A DNA stretch of 64,000 nt from Undibacterium sp. Jales W-56 (GTDB taxonomy: Bacteria; Pseudomonadota; Gammaproteobacteria; Burkholderiales; Burkholderiaceae_D). The stretch spans positions 124,001-188,000 of the forward strand of contig NZ_JAJLQW010000007.1 of the NCBI RefSeq assembly GCF_025548535.1. The letters run 5' to 3'. Below the pieces are notes generated by a model that made no database searches, was not told the DNA's origin, and worked only from the letters and a program-made list of their open reading frames with translations. Positions 1 through 9,947 of the stretch are shown one piece after another; the stretch's first letter is position 1, and every line of letters begins with the position of its first letter. The position numbers and the translations under genes are program-made.

Positions 1-1
1 C

Positions 2-2239
2 AAAGGTTCGCAAGCGAGTCTGCTCGAAGGCGGCGCTGAAGGTGTGGTCGATATCGAAACGCGCAAGCCGCTCGATTTCAAAAAATCGTTCAATGCACAA
101 GCCAGCATTGGTCTGGTCAATTCCTCCAACTCCGGCAAGTCCGATCCGCAAATCAATGGTCTGGTCGCCTGGAAAAACGATACCTCGACCATGGGCGTAC
201 TGGTTCAGGCATTCCATGAAAAACGCACCTTGAGCCGTGCCGGTCAAGAGAATCAAATCTGGTGGGACAAAGTCGATGCCGGCACACCGATTGCGAATGC
301 GGTACCTGGTGCGGCCGGTGCTGTGACCAGCTACCTCGGCGGCACTGCCTGGTTTGAACAAGTGCGTACCCGTGAAGGCGGTTTGATTGATTTGCAATTC
401 AAGCCATCCAAAGATTTTTCATTGGACCTGACGGCGTTCCACTCCCATCTGGATGCGCCGAACGTGAATCACAATTTCATGCAATCGCTTGGCCGCTTCC
501 TGGCACCGTCCTGGGGCACGAACGGTTATCCGGCAGGTGCAATTAGCGGCTCTGTCAATCAAGGCGTCGTGAGCAACCTGACCGTTGCCAATCCGGCCGG
601 CTGTGTGCCTTGCGCCGGCTATTCCAGCGCGGTACAAGAGATTTTTTCCCGTCCTGTTGCCGAGAGCCAATCGGATTTCCTGAACCTGGATGGATCATTC
701 CGTGTGAATGACAACCTGACCCTAAACGGCAAAATCGGTAGCACCAAAGGGCTGGGCAATACCGTCAGTGGCGCCATGGGCATCTGGATGCCATGGACAG
801 GCGGCAGCTATACTGTGAACGGTTCGGATAAGGCTGTGACTTATGTCACTCCGGGCGCGGATAAATTCTCTATCGGCGGCTTCAATAACGGCGCACCAGG
901 CACACCAGGCGCACCGTACACTTACGGTTCTCACGTTACCGCCAACGATAAAGAAGATTACGCACAACTGGACGGTATATATAAAACCAATCTGGCCAGC
1001 ATCCCTACTGTTAAATTTGGTCTGCGCGCTGCGAATCACAAACGTGATCTGAGCTCCATCGGCAATAATGCATTACCTGGACTGAGCGATGCGGCGAATC
1101 TGCCGATGTCCGGCCTGACGGCATTCCCGAGTATTTTCTCCGACCTGGGTGCGAATGGCGCTGGCTACTGGACTTTCTCCCAAGGGGCAGTTAATGCCTG
1201 GCTGGCGAAATACACCAGCTATACCGGCCATCTGCTACAAAATGAATTCAGCATCAAAGAGCCGACACAATCGGCTTATGCGATGGCTGATTTCGGCAGC
1301 GAAGGCTTCTCAGGCAATTTCGGTGTGCGCGTAGTTCGCACTTCGGAAGAAGTGACGCGTAATGAGATCGGTGCTTCCGGTAGTTTTGAACCAAGAACCT
1401 ACAAGAACAGCTACACCGACTTTTTGCCAAGTGCCAACTTCCGTCTCGATGTGACGAAGGATCTAGTTGCCCGTTTTGGCGTCAGCCGCACCATGGCTCG
1501 TCCAGAACTCGGGCAAATGGCTGGTCTCGACTTGCGTGACGTGCAAGGTACTGGTAACGGCGGCAACCCGAATCTGAAACCGATCCGTGCCAACACGGTG
1601 GATCTGGGCGTTGAATGGTACTTCGCACCGAAATCCATGCTGTCTGCCGATGCCTTCTTCTCCGCACTGGATGGCTATGTTACCTACGGCGCCAGCTCCG
1701 GTACGTTCTACAATCAGATCCAAAAGAAAAATACTGTGTATGCGATGAGCACGCCAATCAATACTCAGGCGGAAGTCAAAGGCCTGGAGCTGGCCTATGT
1801 GCAATCTCTGGCAGGTGGATTTGGCGTCAACGCCAACTACACTTACACCTTGGGGAAAGAAACAGGTCAGGCACCTGGCTCTAAATGCGGCGCTCTGGTC
1901 GCACCTGATTGCACCCTGATCGGCACATCGAAAAACGCTTACAACCTAGGCGCTTTCTATGAAAACGACAAGTTCAGCGCACGTATTACGTATAGCTACC
2001 GCTCTGGATTCTTGAATGGCACTAGCCGCAACAGTGCCGCATTCCAGAATGAAATCGGTACTTTGTCGGCATCGTTGGCATATCAGATCAATGACACATT
2101 CAGCATCACACTGGATGGCAAGGATTTGAACAATCCTCTGGTCAGCTCCGTCTGGAAAACACCAGGTGCAGCCGATTTGCCAGCATCGCTGTACAAAAAT
2201 GGCCGCCAGATTTATCTGTCGCTGCACGCCAAGATGTAA
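2..2239 (+). CDS. TonB-dependent receptor, 5' partial
   Basis: Outer-membrane beta-barrel receptor for TonB-energised uptake of an unknown ligand. The reading frame is open from the window edge, so the signal peptide, TonB box and most of the plug are missing; a GTG at 44 lies inside the plug (SLLEGGAEGVVDIETRKP, a typical plug end) and is not the start. The rest is barrel: alternating aromatic strands, the RFGVSRTMARPE segment and NPNLKPIRANTVDLGVEWYF, both typical of the Xanthomonas/Caulobacter-type receptors (TIGR01782-like). The end GRQIYLSLHAKM is a plausible last strand but lacks the usual terminal Phe. Followed by a strong hairpin terminator. Family is certain; substrate is not deducible. 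Confidence 0.92.
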   Translation, partial: KGSQASLLEGGAEGVVDIETRKPLDFKKSFNAQASIGLVNSSNSGKSDPQINGLVAWKNDTSTMGVLVQAFHEKRTLSRAGQENQIWWDKVDAGTPIANAVPGAAGAVTSYLGGTAWFEQVRTREGGLIDLQFKPSKDFSLDLTAFHSHLDAPNVNHNFMQSLGRFLAPSWGTNGYPAGAISGSVNQGVVSNLTVANPAGCVPCAGYSSAVQEIFSRPVAESQSDFLNLDGSFRVNDNLTLNGKIGSTKGLGNTVSGAMGIWMPWTGGSYTVNGSDKAVTYVTPGADKFSIGGFNNGAPGTPGAPYTYGSHVTANDKEDYAQLDGIYKTNLASIPTVKFGLRAANHKRDLSSIGNNALPGLSDAANLPMSGLTAFPSIFSDLGANGAGYWTFSQGAVNAWLAKYTSYTGHLLQNEFSIKEPTQSAYAMADFGSEGFSGNFGVRVVRTSEEVTRNEIGASGSFEPRTYKNSYTDFLPSANFRLDVTKDLVARFGVSRTMARPELGQMAGLDLRDVQGTGNGGNPNLKPIRANTVDLGVEWYFAPKSMLSADAFFSALDGYVTYGASSGTFYNQIQKKNTVYAMSTPINTQAEVKGLELAYVQSLAGGFGVNANYTYTLGKETGQAPGSKCGALVAPDCTLIGTSKNAYNLGAFYENDKFSARITYSYRSGFLNGTSRNSAAFQNEIGTLSASLAYQINDTFSITLDGKDLNNPLVSSVWKTPGAADLPASLYKNGRQIYLSLHAKM

Positions 2240-2335
2240 TTGCTCATAAGCGCGGGCAGATATTTAATCTGGAGTCCGATACCGCCGGTTCGGATGAAGA
2301 TAAGCCCTGGTCTTGAGCATCAATTGCAACACAAC

Positions 2336-2372
2336 AAAAAAGACGATCTTACTGAGTAAGATCGTCTTTTTT
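2336..2372. terminator. Rho-independent terminator (bidirectional)
   Basis: Perfect 11-bp stem (2342-2352 with 2356-2366, loop TGA) flanked by A6 and T6 runs, so it can end both the receptor transcript and the convergent glutathione transferase transcript. Confidence 0.9.
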
Positions 2373-2478
2373 CTTTATGCCCTGGAACAGTAGAGCTAAA
2401 GCCGTAATCCTGCTTACCCGGTATCGCTAACTTATTCGGCGAACCGGACAGGTTACGATATGCCAAATGAGGAGGCGC

Positions 2479-3165
2479 TTAACCGCCTAATCGCGCATTT
2501 TGTGGAAACATGGCTTTACGTGCCTCATCATCCATCTCCGCCTTGAACGCATGACGCGTCTTCAGCGCTTCTGCTCGCTGCGCCGCCGGTCTGGCATTAA
2601 TTTCATCTAGCAGGCGTTTAACATTGGGCAATTTGTCCCAAGCGTCGGCTCCCAAAATAAACGGTACCGCACGCGCCCATCCCCAAACTGCCATATCGAC
2701 GATGCTGTATTGATCGCCTACCACGTAAGCACGATTTGCCAGATGGGCATCCATGATGCTCCAGTGACGCCATGCTTCAAAGTCATAGCGATTGACGGCA
2801 TACTCTTTAGGCTCCGGGGCAAAATGCTTGAAGTGCACTGCCTGTCCCGAGTAAGGGCCGATGCCGGTGGCTACGAACATCAGCCACGAATACATCTGTG
2901 CGCGTAGCTCGGGGGTATTGGCTGGCAGGAATTTTCCGGTCTTTTCGGCGAGATAAAGCAAGATCGCATTACTGTCAAAAACAGTTGCATCGCCGTCGGT
3001 TAAGGCGGGTGTTTTACCATTTGGGTTGATAGCCAGAAAAGCCGGTAAGTGCTGCTCGCCCTTGCGGGTATCAACCGGTACAAGTTCATACGGTAAACCG
3101 CTTTCTTCTAAAAACAAGGCGACTTTGGCAGGATTAGGAGATGGGTGATAAAAAAATTTGATCAT
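2479..3165 (-). CDS. glutathione S-transferase family protein
   Basis: 228-aa cytosolic GST-like protein. Residues 1-80 form the thioredoxin-like glutathione-binding domain (FFYHPSPNPAKV near the start, NPNGKTPAL with the cis-proline, DSNAILLYL in the glutathione-contacting position); about 90-220 is the helical substrate domain. It most resembles the YfcG/YghU group, where the catalytic Tyr is replaced by a polar residue in the TPN/SPN motif. The ATG at 3165 was preferred over the upstream one at 3198 because it has a purine-rich AAGAAG just upstream and gives the normal family length. Stands alone between two terminator-bounded units. Substrate unknown. Confidence 0.88.
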   Translation of the reverse strand: MIKFFYHPSPNPAKVALFLEESGLPYELVPVDTRKGEQHLPAFLAINPNGKTPALTDGDATVFDSNAILLYLAEKTGKFLPANTPELRAQMYSWLMFVATGIGPYSGQAVHFKHFAPEPKEYAVNRYDFEAWRHWSIMDAHLANRAYVVGDQYSIVDMAVWGWARAVPFILGADAWDKLPNVKRLLDEINARPAAQRAEALKTRHAFKAEMDDEARKAMFPQNARLGG

Positions 3166-3336
3166 CGGTCTTCTTTCATAGGTAGGTGTTAACTTCATAC
3201 GCTAAGACTAAATTTTGATACAAAATCTGCTTTGCCTGAGTAAAGCAGATCGCTGTATTTTCTTCAGGAATGCATTACAGCGCCCGCCACTCCTGCAGTA
3301 GGATACGCTGAAACCTGTTTGCGCGTTCTTGCTCAC

Positions 3337-4227
3337 TCACTGACGATCAGGTAAGGGTATCCGCTCAGACTCTCCTGGGACTGGCGGGAAAACATTTTTA
3401 TCCTGACTGGCCCAGGCGAGTTTGGCAGCTTCGATCCGTTCTTTAGAACTGGACACAAAATTCCACCAGAGTCTGGGAGAGGACTCCAGAGCGGCGCCAC
3501 CTAACAGCATCAAGACGGCACTCACATTGGCAGTGACAGAGACGCTGTTTCGCTCCTCAAGGACAATCAGCGTGCCCGCGTCAACCACTTGCTCATTCAC
3601 CGTAACGCTGCCGCTAACAACGTATAGACCGCGTTCTGGATAGTTGGCCGTTTCACTCGAGATTTCCAGCGATGCACCCGCCTCAAGCCAGGCGGCGACA
3701 TACAGGGTCGGACTGTGGCAAACAACCGGCGAATTTTGTCCAAAAGCCTGTCCTGCCAGCACATGCAATTGCACACCCGGAAACATCGCTCTCGGCAGTT
3801 GCTCGGCAGCATAATGCTGGAAATTGGGGGCGATCTCTTCATCACGCTCAGGTAAAGCCACCCACATCTGCAAACCTTGTACCGCGATTTGCTGCTCCCG
3901 GATATCCTCTGGCATGCGCTCGGAATGCACAATCCCGCGCCCTGCCGTCATCCAGTTAATATCCCCGGGAACGATGCGCTGCACATTGCCTAAACTGTCT
4001 CTGTGCATCATCGCACCGGAGAATAAATAGGTGACTGTCGCCAGACCGATGTGCGGATGCGGCCGCACATCGCCGGCCTGGGTTCCTGCTTCAAACACAG
4101 CCGGTCCCATGTGATCGAAAAAGACGAAGGGACCGATCCGGCGGACTTCCGCATCCGGCAACAGGCGTCTGATGGGAAAGCCGATATCGCGAGCCTGACC
4201 CCGGATCAATTTACGTATGCTAGTCAT
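3337..4227 (-). CDS. pirin family protein
   Basis: 296-aa bicupin of the pirin family. The N-terminal cupin keeps the metal ligands of characterised pirins: H57 and H59 in RPHPHIG, and H101 and E103 in GIVHSE. PHIGLATVTYLFSG and HRDSLG are family signatures. Length matches pirins with quercetinase activity or regulatory roles, but the sequence alone does not say which applies. Divergent from the DUF1275 gene (122 bp apart). Its ATG at 4227 begins MTSIRKL, a common pirin start. Confidence 0.92.
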   Translation of the reverse strand: MTSIRKLIRGQARDIGFPIRRLLPDAEVRRIGPFVFFDHMGPAVFEAGTQAGDVRPHPHIGLATVTYLFSGAMMHRDSLGNVQRIVPGDINWMTAGRGIVHSERMPEDIREQQIAVQGLQMWVALPERDEEIAPNFQHYAAEQLPRAMFPGVQLHVLAGQAFGQNSPVVCHSPTLYVAAWLEAGASLEISSETANYPERGLYVVSGSVTVNEQVVDAGTLIVLEERNSVSVTANVSAVLMLLGGAALESSPRLWWNFVSSSKERIEAAKLAWASQDKNVFPPVPGESERIPLPDRQ

Positions 4228-4349
4228 TGCACTTCCTTTGTCTCTGAATGATCGTTTTTGATAATTAATCCAAGGTAGTAGCTTGCAAGAGTTTCTGTCA
4301 GCGCGCTACACTAAGTCGTTACGTAACGTTGCGTTGCATAAAGCCTGTC

Positions 4350-5078
4350 ATGCCAATTCACTACCTTGCTCAACTTACCTCACCCAAACGCACAGCTCAA
4401 GCAAATTTGCACTTGGGTATGGCCTTAGCCTGTATCGCAGGTGCGCTGAATGCGGGCGGCTTTCTGGCGGTAGGGCAATACACCTCGCATATGACAGGTA
4501 TCGTGTCATCGGCAGCCGACGACTTGATCTTAGGACGACTGATCCCGGCTTTTGCGGCAGTCCTGATGCTGGGCGCATTTGTTCTCGGCGCTGCCAGTAC
4601 CGCACTCATGGTGAACTATGCCAAGCGCAATACACCGCATTATATTTACACTCCCGTATTACTGCTGGAAGCGAGTTTGCTGATCGTGTTCGGCCTGGTC
4701 GGCACCAGTCTGCGCCAGCATGAAGTGATCACGGTCTCAGTCACCGCCGTCTTGCTTTGCTATGTGATGGGCTTGCAAAATGCGCTGATTACTAAAATTT
4801 CGAATGCCGAAATCAGAACCACGCATGTGACCGGCCTGGTGACCGATGTCGGTATAGAGCTCGGAAAAATGATGTATTGGAACCGCGATAACGCCCATCC
4901 GCATCATGGAGAAGTCGCCGCCAATCGCTACAAGCTCCGGTTGCATTCGATGCTGGTAGGCGCATTTTTCTGCGGCGGCTTATTGGGAGCGGCGGGCTTT
5001 AAGTACCTGGGGTTTATTTCTACTCTGCCTTTGGCCCTTGCTCTGGTCGCGCTGTCGGTTGCACCACGCTTCAAATAG
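4350..5078 (+). CDS. YoaK/DUF1275 family membrane protein
   Basis: 242-aa integral membrane protein with about six hydrophobic segments. Typical DUF1275 features are GALNAGGFLAVGQYTSHMTG near the N-terminus and the mid-protein NALITKISNAEIRTTHVTGLVTD. Function of the family is unknown. A TTG at 4329 could add seven residues; the ATG at 4350 is used because the extension is not family-like, and neither has a convincing ribosome-binding site. Convergent with prfC across a shared terminator. Confidence 0.85.
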   Translation: MPIHYLAQLTSPKRTAQANLHLGMALACIAGALNAGGFLAVGQYTSHMTGIVSSAADDLILGRLIPAFAAVLMLGAFVLGAASTALMVNYAKRNTPHYIYTPVLLLEASLLIVFGLVGTSLRQHEVITVSVTAVLLCYVMGLQNALITKISNAEIRTTHVTGLVTDVGIELGKMMYWNRDNAHPHHGEVAANRYKLRLHSMLVGAFFCGGLLGAAGFKYLGFISTLPLALALVALSVAPRFK

Positions 5079-5098
5079 ATACAGATTCGAACAGGCAT

Positions 5099-5140
5099 AA
5101 AAAATGCGCCTCATCAGGTCAATGATGAGACGCATTTTTT
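5099..5140. terminator. Rho-independent terminator (bidirectional)
   Basis: 12-bp stem 5105-5116/5123-5134 with one mismatch, loop GGTCAA, flanked by A6 and T6. It sits between the converging DUF1275 gene and prfC. Confidence 0.9.
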
Positions 5141-5155
5141 AACACCGGAAGCTGA

Positions 5156-6823
5156 TCAATCTAATTTGGCGGCATGTTCGCGGGTCGCATGGAACACGAC
5201 GCCAGGCCAGCGCTCCTGCGTCAGCTTCAAATTCACACCGGAAGTCGCCAGGTAAGCCATATTGCCGGCGGCATCAAAAGCGATATTGCCGCCCGCGCTG
5301 GATCGTTCAAAATCTGCCAGCATTTTTTTATCGTCGCAGGTAATCCAGCGTGCACTGCTGATGCTGGTGCCTTCGAATACTGCATCGACACCGTATTCAT
5401 TTTTCAAGCGGCTTGCGACGACTTCAAACTGCAACACGCCGACCGCCCCCAACACCAGGTCACTGCTGACCACCGGCTTGAACACCTGTACCGCACCCTC
5501 TTCACCCAACTGCTGCAGGCCTTTTTGCAATTGCTTGATCTTCAGCGGATTCAAAATACGCGCGGTGCGGAAGAAGTCCGGAGCAAAGTAAGGAATACCG
5601 GTAAATTGCAGCAATTCACCTTCCGAAAAACTGTCGCCGATTTGCATATTGCCGTGGTTCGGCAAACCGATAATATCGCCGGCATACGCTTCTTCGACTT
5701 GCTCGCGCGAGGATGCCATGAAGGTCACCACCGACGATACCTTGATGTCGCGACTCAGGCGTAAATGCTTAAGCTTCATGCCGCGCTCAAAGCGGCCTGA
5801 GCAGACGCGCAGGAAGGCAATGCGGTCGCGATGTGCCGGATCCATGTTCGCCTGGATTTTAAAAATAAAACCGGAGAACGGCACTTCGGTCGGGGCAACT
5901 GAACGCACGCTGGCATCACGTTCACGCGGCGCTGGCGCCCAATCGAGCAAGGCGTTCAAAATCTCGCGCACACCGAAGTTATTGATGGCGGAACCGAAGA
6001 ACACCGGCGTCTGCACACCAGCCAAAAAGTCTTCCAGACTGAATGGATGGGATGCCCCATGCACCAGTTCCACTTCCATTTTCAATTGCTCGATTTCCAG
6101 CGGGAACATCTGCGCCAAACGCGGATTGTCGATGCCTTTGATGACTTCGAATTCCTGGTCGGCGCGTTCGCTGCCGGGAGTAAACAACAGGATTTCGTCG
6201 CGCAGGATGTGATACACGCCGCGGAAAGTCTTGCCCATGCCGATAGGCCAGGTGACCGGCGCACATTGGATCTTCAGCACCGATTCCAGCTCATCGAGCA
6301 ACTCGAGCGGATCGCGGGTTTCGCGGTCCATCTTGTTGACGAAGGTGATGATAGGCGTATTGCGCATGCGGCAGACATTCAGCAGCTTGAGCGTCTGCTC
6401 TTCCACGCCCTTGGCGGCGTCGATCACCATCAGGGCCGAGTCGACCGCCGTCAAGACGCGATAAGTATCTTCTGAAAAATCCTGGTGACCCGGCGTGTCA
6501 AGCAAATTCACCACGTGATCGCGGTATTCAAACTGCATGACGGAGGATGCAACCGAAATACCGCGCTGCTTTTCAATTTCCATCCAGTCCGAGGTTGCAT
6601 GACGGCCGCTCTTGCGCGCTTTGACTGTACCCGCCAACTGGATCGCACCGGAGAACATCAGCAATTTTTCAGTCAGCGTGGTCTTACCCGCATCCGGATG
6701 GGAAATGATGCCGAAAGTGCGGCGGCGCGCGACTTCGCGCTTGATCAAATCGCTGGAGACGGCACTAACAGGAGCGTCGGATTGAATTGCTTCAGATTCG
6801 GTAGAAGGAGTGAGGTCAGACAC
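5156..6823 (-). CDS. prfC: peptide chain release factor 3
   Basis: GTPase that removes RF1/RF2 from the ribosome after termination. G1 SHPDAGKT, G2 region [11 protein letters not shown]3 DTPGHQDF and G4 NKMDR are all intact, followed by EF-Tu-like domain 2 and the RF3 C-terminal domain ([22 protein letters not shown]). The GTG at 6823 gives MSDLTP and about 555 aa, slightly longer than E. coli RF3 because of an acidic N-terminal tail of about 30 residues. A TTG seven codons upstream (6844) is also possible. Single gene, ends at the shared terminator. Confidence 0.97.
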   Translation of the reverse strand: MSDLTPSTESEAIQSDAPVSAVSSDLIKREVARRRTFGIISHPDAGKTTLTEKLLMFSGAIQLAGTVKARKSGRHATSDWMEIEKQRGISVASSVMQFEYRDHVVNLLDTPGHQDFSEDTYRVLTAVDSALMVIDAAKGVEEQTLKLLNVCRMRNTPIITFVNKMDRETRDPLELLDELESVLKIQCAPVTWPIGMGKTFRGVYHILRDEILLFTPGSERADQEFEVIKGIDNPRLAQMFPLEIEQLKMEVELVHGASHPFSLEDFLAGVQTPVFFGSAINNFGVREILNALLDWAPAPRERDASVRSVAPTEVPFSGFIFKIQANMDPAHRDRIAFLRVCSGRFERGMKLKHLRLSRDIKVSSVVTFMASSREQVEEAYAGDIIGLPNHGNMQIGDSFSEGELLQFTGIPYFAPDFFRTARILNPLKIKQLQKGLQQLGEEGAVQVFKPVVSSDLVLGAVGVLQFEVVASRLKNEYGVDAVFEGTSISSARWITCDDKKMLADFERSSAGGNIAFDAAGNMAYLATSGVNLKLTQERWPGVVFHATREHAAKLD

Positions 6824-7003
6824 GGTAATGGCCAAATTAAGCAAAGCTGGCTAGTTTAACGGGGTTTGGGGTTTGTGTCGAATAGACTGATGCTATGACA
6901 ATAGTGTGATCGGGTTTGAAAATTGCGTGGCTTTTATCACAAGGGATTCAGTCAACGCTGTTAGCAGCAATATCGATGCCGATGCACACCGCTGACATCG
7001 GCA

Positions 7004-7420
7004 TCAGGCATGTGATTTTGCATAATCCCTACATTCCTGCCTGACCCAGGCGAGCGCATCAGGATAACGGTCAAAAAATTGTATAGGACAGATGCCTTGA
7101 TAAAACTTGGCATAAACAGGTTCAATAAAATGGCGCCCATCGACGTCCGGCGCAGCAACATACACGCTACCCACCATGCGGTATTGATCAACCGCAATGC
7201 GTGCCCTGTCAGTAAGCAGTTGCAAGGCTTCTTTAGGACACAGTAACGAATTTTTTATAATTGCCACGGTCCCCCAAGGTCCCTGGAACGCCAACTCCTG
7301 GATCATTGGCAACACCGCACCTAGCCAGTCAACAACTAGTTCCGTATTCCACGGACCAGTCACTTCCGAGACCAAAACCTGGCCGTCCGTATAAATTTCG
7401 AAACTTCCGTGGGATCGCAT
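7004..7420 (-). CDS. hypothetical protein, STAS/SpoIIAA-like
   Basis: 138-aa soluble protein without signal peptide or membrane segment. It opens with MRSHGSFEIYTDGQVLVSEVTGPWN, a beta-rich start reminiscent of the SpoIIAA-like/STAS fold, and ends with FFDRYPDALAWV. It is a distant paralogue of the gene at 58103-58537: both start M-(x)2-HG-x-(W/F)EI, share the G-x-(W/F)N pair and end with a D-x2-(D/E)A-x-AW segment. Lone gene. Function unknown. Confidence 0.7.
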   Translation of the reverse strand: MRSHGSFEIYTDGQVLVSEVTGPWNTELVVDWLGAVLPMIQELAFQGPWGTVAIIKNSLLCPKEALQLLTDRARIAVDQYRMVGSVYVAAPDVDGRHFIEPVYAKFYQGICPIQFFDRYPDALAWVRQECRDYAKSHA

Positions 7421-7853
7421 ATCTCAACCTTGTAAAGCTAATAACATATTTTTAGAAATGCGTACTACTATTGACGTATTCACGATTACAAAACAATTCA
7501 ACCTGCAAGTTCATGCGATTCGGAGACTTATTCCGTAAGAGAAAAAGCATTTCAACGAGCAAACTGCCGGATAAAAACGACCGGCATAGTTCTATAAAAA
7601 ACTGGATAAACGCCTCTGCCTTGTAAGAATACTAGTATCTTTTTTCCTTCAACAATGTCAATCAAGGTCACATATTTGTTAAACAATCTTAAGTTTCTGA
7701 TGGAAGCAGAAGAGCAGATCTTTTTGCTTCAACGCTTAAGGAAATAATCGAAACAATCTTACCGACGAGACCGTAAATACTTCGTCTTTGGTCGATCAAT
7801 TGAATCAACTTAAAGTGATTCTGATCGTCGGCTAAGTCTAAACAGGGCTGCTG
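7421..7853. other. intergenic region, no gene seen
   Basis: 433 bp, AT-rich, between the outward-facing STAS-like and acyltransferase genes. I see no convincing ORF, tRNA or strong hairpin. It presumably holds the two divergent promoters, but no good -35/-10 pair stands out. Confidence 0.5.
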
Positions 7854-8567
7854 ATGTTCTATGTAAAAAGAGTCAAAAACCAGGATGAATTGCACAAGAT
7901 ATTTTCTCTGCGCTACCAGGTTTACTGTCTTGAAAAAATGTTCCTGGACGCCAAGGATTATCCGGAAGGTTTAGAGCAGGATCAGTATGACGAATCCGCT
8001 ATCCATCTGGGCGCATTCGCCAATGGTGAGAATATCGTCGGCTCCTTGCGTCTGGTGCGTTCAACGACGATGCATTTTCCTATGTTTGATCATTGCACAG
8101 TCGCGCAATTGCCGAAAGATGCAAGCTCGCTCGAATACGCCGAAATCTCGCGGCTGTTAATCAGCAAAAAGAAAAGGACAATGATACGCCCGCTCAAACA
8201 AGCGACCTCGCCAAATATCGGGGCGGCGCGTAGTGACTTTACGGATTTTGGCATTTCCGATTTATTGATGGAATTGTTTAAAGTAATGTTTTCGCATTCA
8301 AAACAGCGCGGCATCAAATACTGGCTGGCGGCGATGGAGCCAAGCCTGATGCGCCTGCTCCAATATCATCACTTTAATTTCAGGCAGGTCGGACCGGCGA
8401 CGGATTATTACGGCCAGGTGATTCCGTGCATCGCCTCATTAGCCGAAATTGAAAAACAGTTATCGGAAAAAAATTACGACTTCTTCTTGCAGTTTGCCAA
8501 ATATATGACCGACCCGCAGATTGGATTTCATGAAGAAACGATGTGGCCGCCAAAAGACTACGCCTGA
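7854..8567 (+). CDS. PEP-CTERM/exosortase-associated acyltransferase-like protein
   Basis: 237-aa member of the acyl-homoserine-lactone-synthase/GNAT superfamily. The block RYQVYCLEKMFLDAKDYPEGLEQDQYD (residues 20-46) matches the exosortase-associated N-acyltransferase group (TIGR03694-like); EYAEISRLLI corresponds to the E-x-SR region of LuxI-type synthases, and a central insert precedes the C-terminal YYGQVIPCIAS. No signal peptide. No exosortase, PEP-CTERM substrate or LuxR gene lies nearby, so the partner system must be elsewhere or absent. Product (signal, lipid or other acyl amide) unknown. Confidence 0.75.
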   Translation: MFYVKRVKNQDELHKIFSLRYQVYCLEKMFLDAKDYPEGLEQDQYDESAIHLGAFANGENIVGSLRLVRSTTMHFPMFDHCTVAQLPKDASSLEYAEISRLLISKKKRTMIRPLKQATSPNIGAARSDFTDFGISDLLMELFKVMFSHSKQRGIKYWLAAMEPSLMRLLQYHHFNFRQVGPATDYYGQVIPCIASLAEIEKQLSEKNYDFFLQFAKYMTDPQIGFHEETMWPPKDYA

Positions 8568-8799
8568 GAATGCGGCCATGTATACATAACGGATCTATCG
8601 CAAAACCCGCCATCACCCGATATAGCAGGTGGAACAATCGGAGTGTATTAAGGGTCGAATCAATCTGGCCGGACTACAATCTGTCAAGCGGGAGAGACGT
8701 TCATTCTAAAACAAGCATGGCAGTCTGCCCCAAAAGATGGTTTAATCTTTCCATTGGTAAAGAGATATCAAAATTCCGTTCCATTTCACTGGATTTCGC

Positions 8800-9813
8800 A
8801 TGACAAAAAAAATTCTTGCTGGCGTTTTAGTCAGTATCGCCCTGCTCCCTCAATTCGCGTTTGCCTGGGGTGCCGATGGCCACCAGACCGTCGGCGCCAT
8901 CGCCGATAACATGCTGGCCGGCAGCAAAGCCGGCAGCAAAGTCAAAAGCTTGTTAGGTAGCCGCACGCTGGAGCAAATCTCGGTCTGGGCCGACTGCGCC
9001 AAAGGCATCAGTCCGGAAAAAGAATTTGCCTATACCGTGACGGGGCGCTTTGCAGAGTGTCAGCCGTTTGAAAACCCTGAGGATATTCAAGCCTTAGCCG
9101 ATTTCGTGCGCCGGAATAATACGGCCTGCAATCCCGCTGCCGATGAAGAGACCTGCCATAAGCAATATCACTACACCGATATCAGCCTGCAGCACGATCA
9201 TTACAAAACCGGTTACGCGGGCACCAGTGATCACGACATCGTGAATGCAATACAAGCCAGCATTGCCGTACTGCGCGGCAAAACAGCGCCGGCGCCATTT
9301 AATATCAAGGACCAGCGCGAAGCCTTGATGCTGCTGACCCACTATGTCGGTGACCTCCACCAGCCGCTGCACGTCGGATCGATTTTTCTTGACGCGAACG
9401 GCAAAATCATCAATCCCGATGAGCAGGGCCTGGATAAAACGACGACGACAATAGGCGGCAATGCCTTGCAATGTCCATGCGGTAATCTGCATTCTTTGTG
9501 GGATGACCTGCCGCAAAACTTCAAGCGCGGCAAGATGAATGAATTTTTGACGAAAAAAGCCAGGGCGATCGTCAAAGATACGCTGCCGCCAGAACAGTGG
9601 GTTACGCTGTGGGCAGATGAGTCGATACGTAATGCACGTATCGTTTTTGCAGGCGCGCAATTCAGTGAGCGCACCCCTAACGTCAAAGGGAATAACTGGT
9701 CGATCGCCTTGCCCTTAGCGTATGAAAGAACCATGGCGCAAGTCAAAGAAGATTCTCTGACCAAGGCCGGTGCCCATCTGGCACAATTGCTGCAAACGAT
9801 CTGGCCAGACTAA
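8800..9813 (+). CDS. secreted S1/P1 family nuclease
   Basis: 337 aa with a signal peptide (MTKKILAGVL...FAFA, cleavage before W23). In S1/P1 nucleases the mature N-terminal Trp is itself a zinc ligand, and here the mature protein begins WGADGH with the His at mature position 6. Other ligand motifs are present: VWAD, HYTD, THYVGDLHQPLHVG and NLHSLWDD. Together they give the three-zinc site of a periplasmic or extracellular single-strand nuclease/phosphodiesterase, likely for nucleic-acid scavenging. Its own terminator follows. Confidence 0.92.
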   Translation: MTKKILAGVLVSIALLPQFAFAWGADGHQTVGAIADNMLAGSKAGSKVKSLLGSRTLEQISVWADCAKGISPEKEFAYTVTGRFAECQPFENPEDIQALADFVRRNNTACNPAADEETCHKQYHYTDISLQHDHYKTGYAGTSDHDIVNAIQASIAVLRGKTAPAPFNIKDQREALMLLTHYVGDLHQPLHVGSIFLDANGKIINPDEQGLDKTTTTIGGNALQCPCGNLHSLWDDLPQNFKRGKMNEFLTKKARAIVKDTLPPEQWVTLWADESIRNARIVFAGAQFSERTPNVKGNNWSIALPLAYERTMAQVKEDSLTKAGAHLAQLLQTIWPD

Positions 9814-9826
9814 TCACTGCAATCAA

Positions 9827-9865
9827 TGTCCAGCGAGCCCTTAGGCTGCCGGACAGGTTTTTTTT
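9827..9865 (+). terminator. Rho-independent terminator
   Basis: Stem TGTCC (9827-9831) with GGACA (9851-9855), inner AGCC/GGCT pairing around a CTTA loop, then T8 at 9858-9865. Ends the S1/P1 nuclease transcript. Confidence 0.85.
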
Positions 9866-9947
9866 CTTCACTTTATTTATCAATACCGTTTGTAATTATT
9901 TATAACTATTTACAACTATTATTTATCATTACCTTTCAGGAGCGCCC

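Noticed and set aside
7689-7895. 68-codon minus-strand frame before the acyltransferase
   Set aside because: It overlaps the acyltransferase start on the opposite strand and shows no homology.
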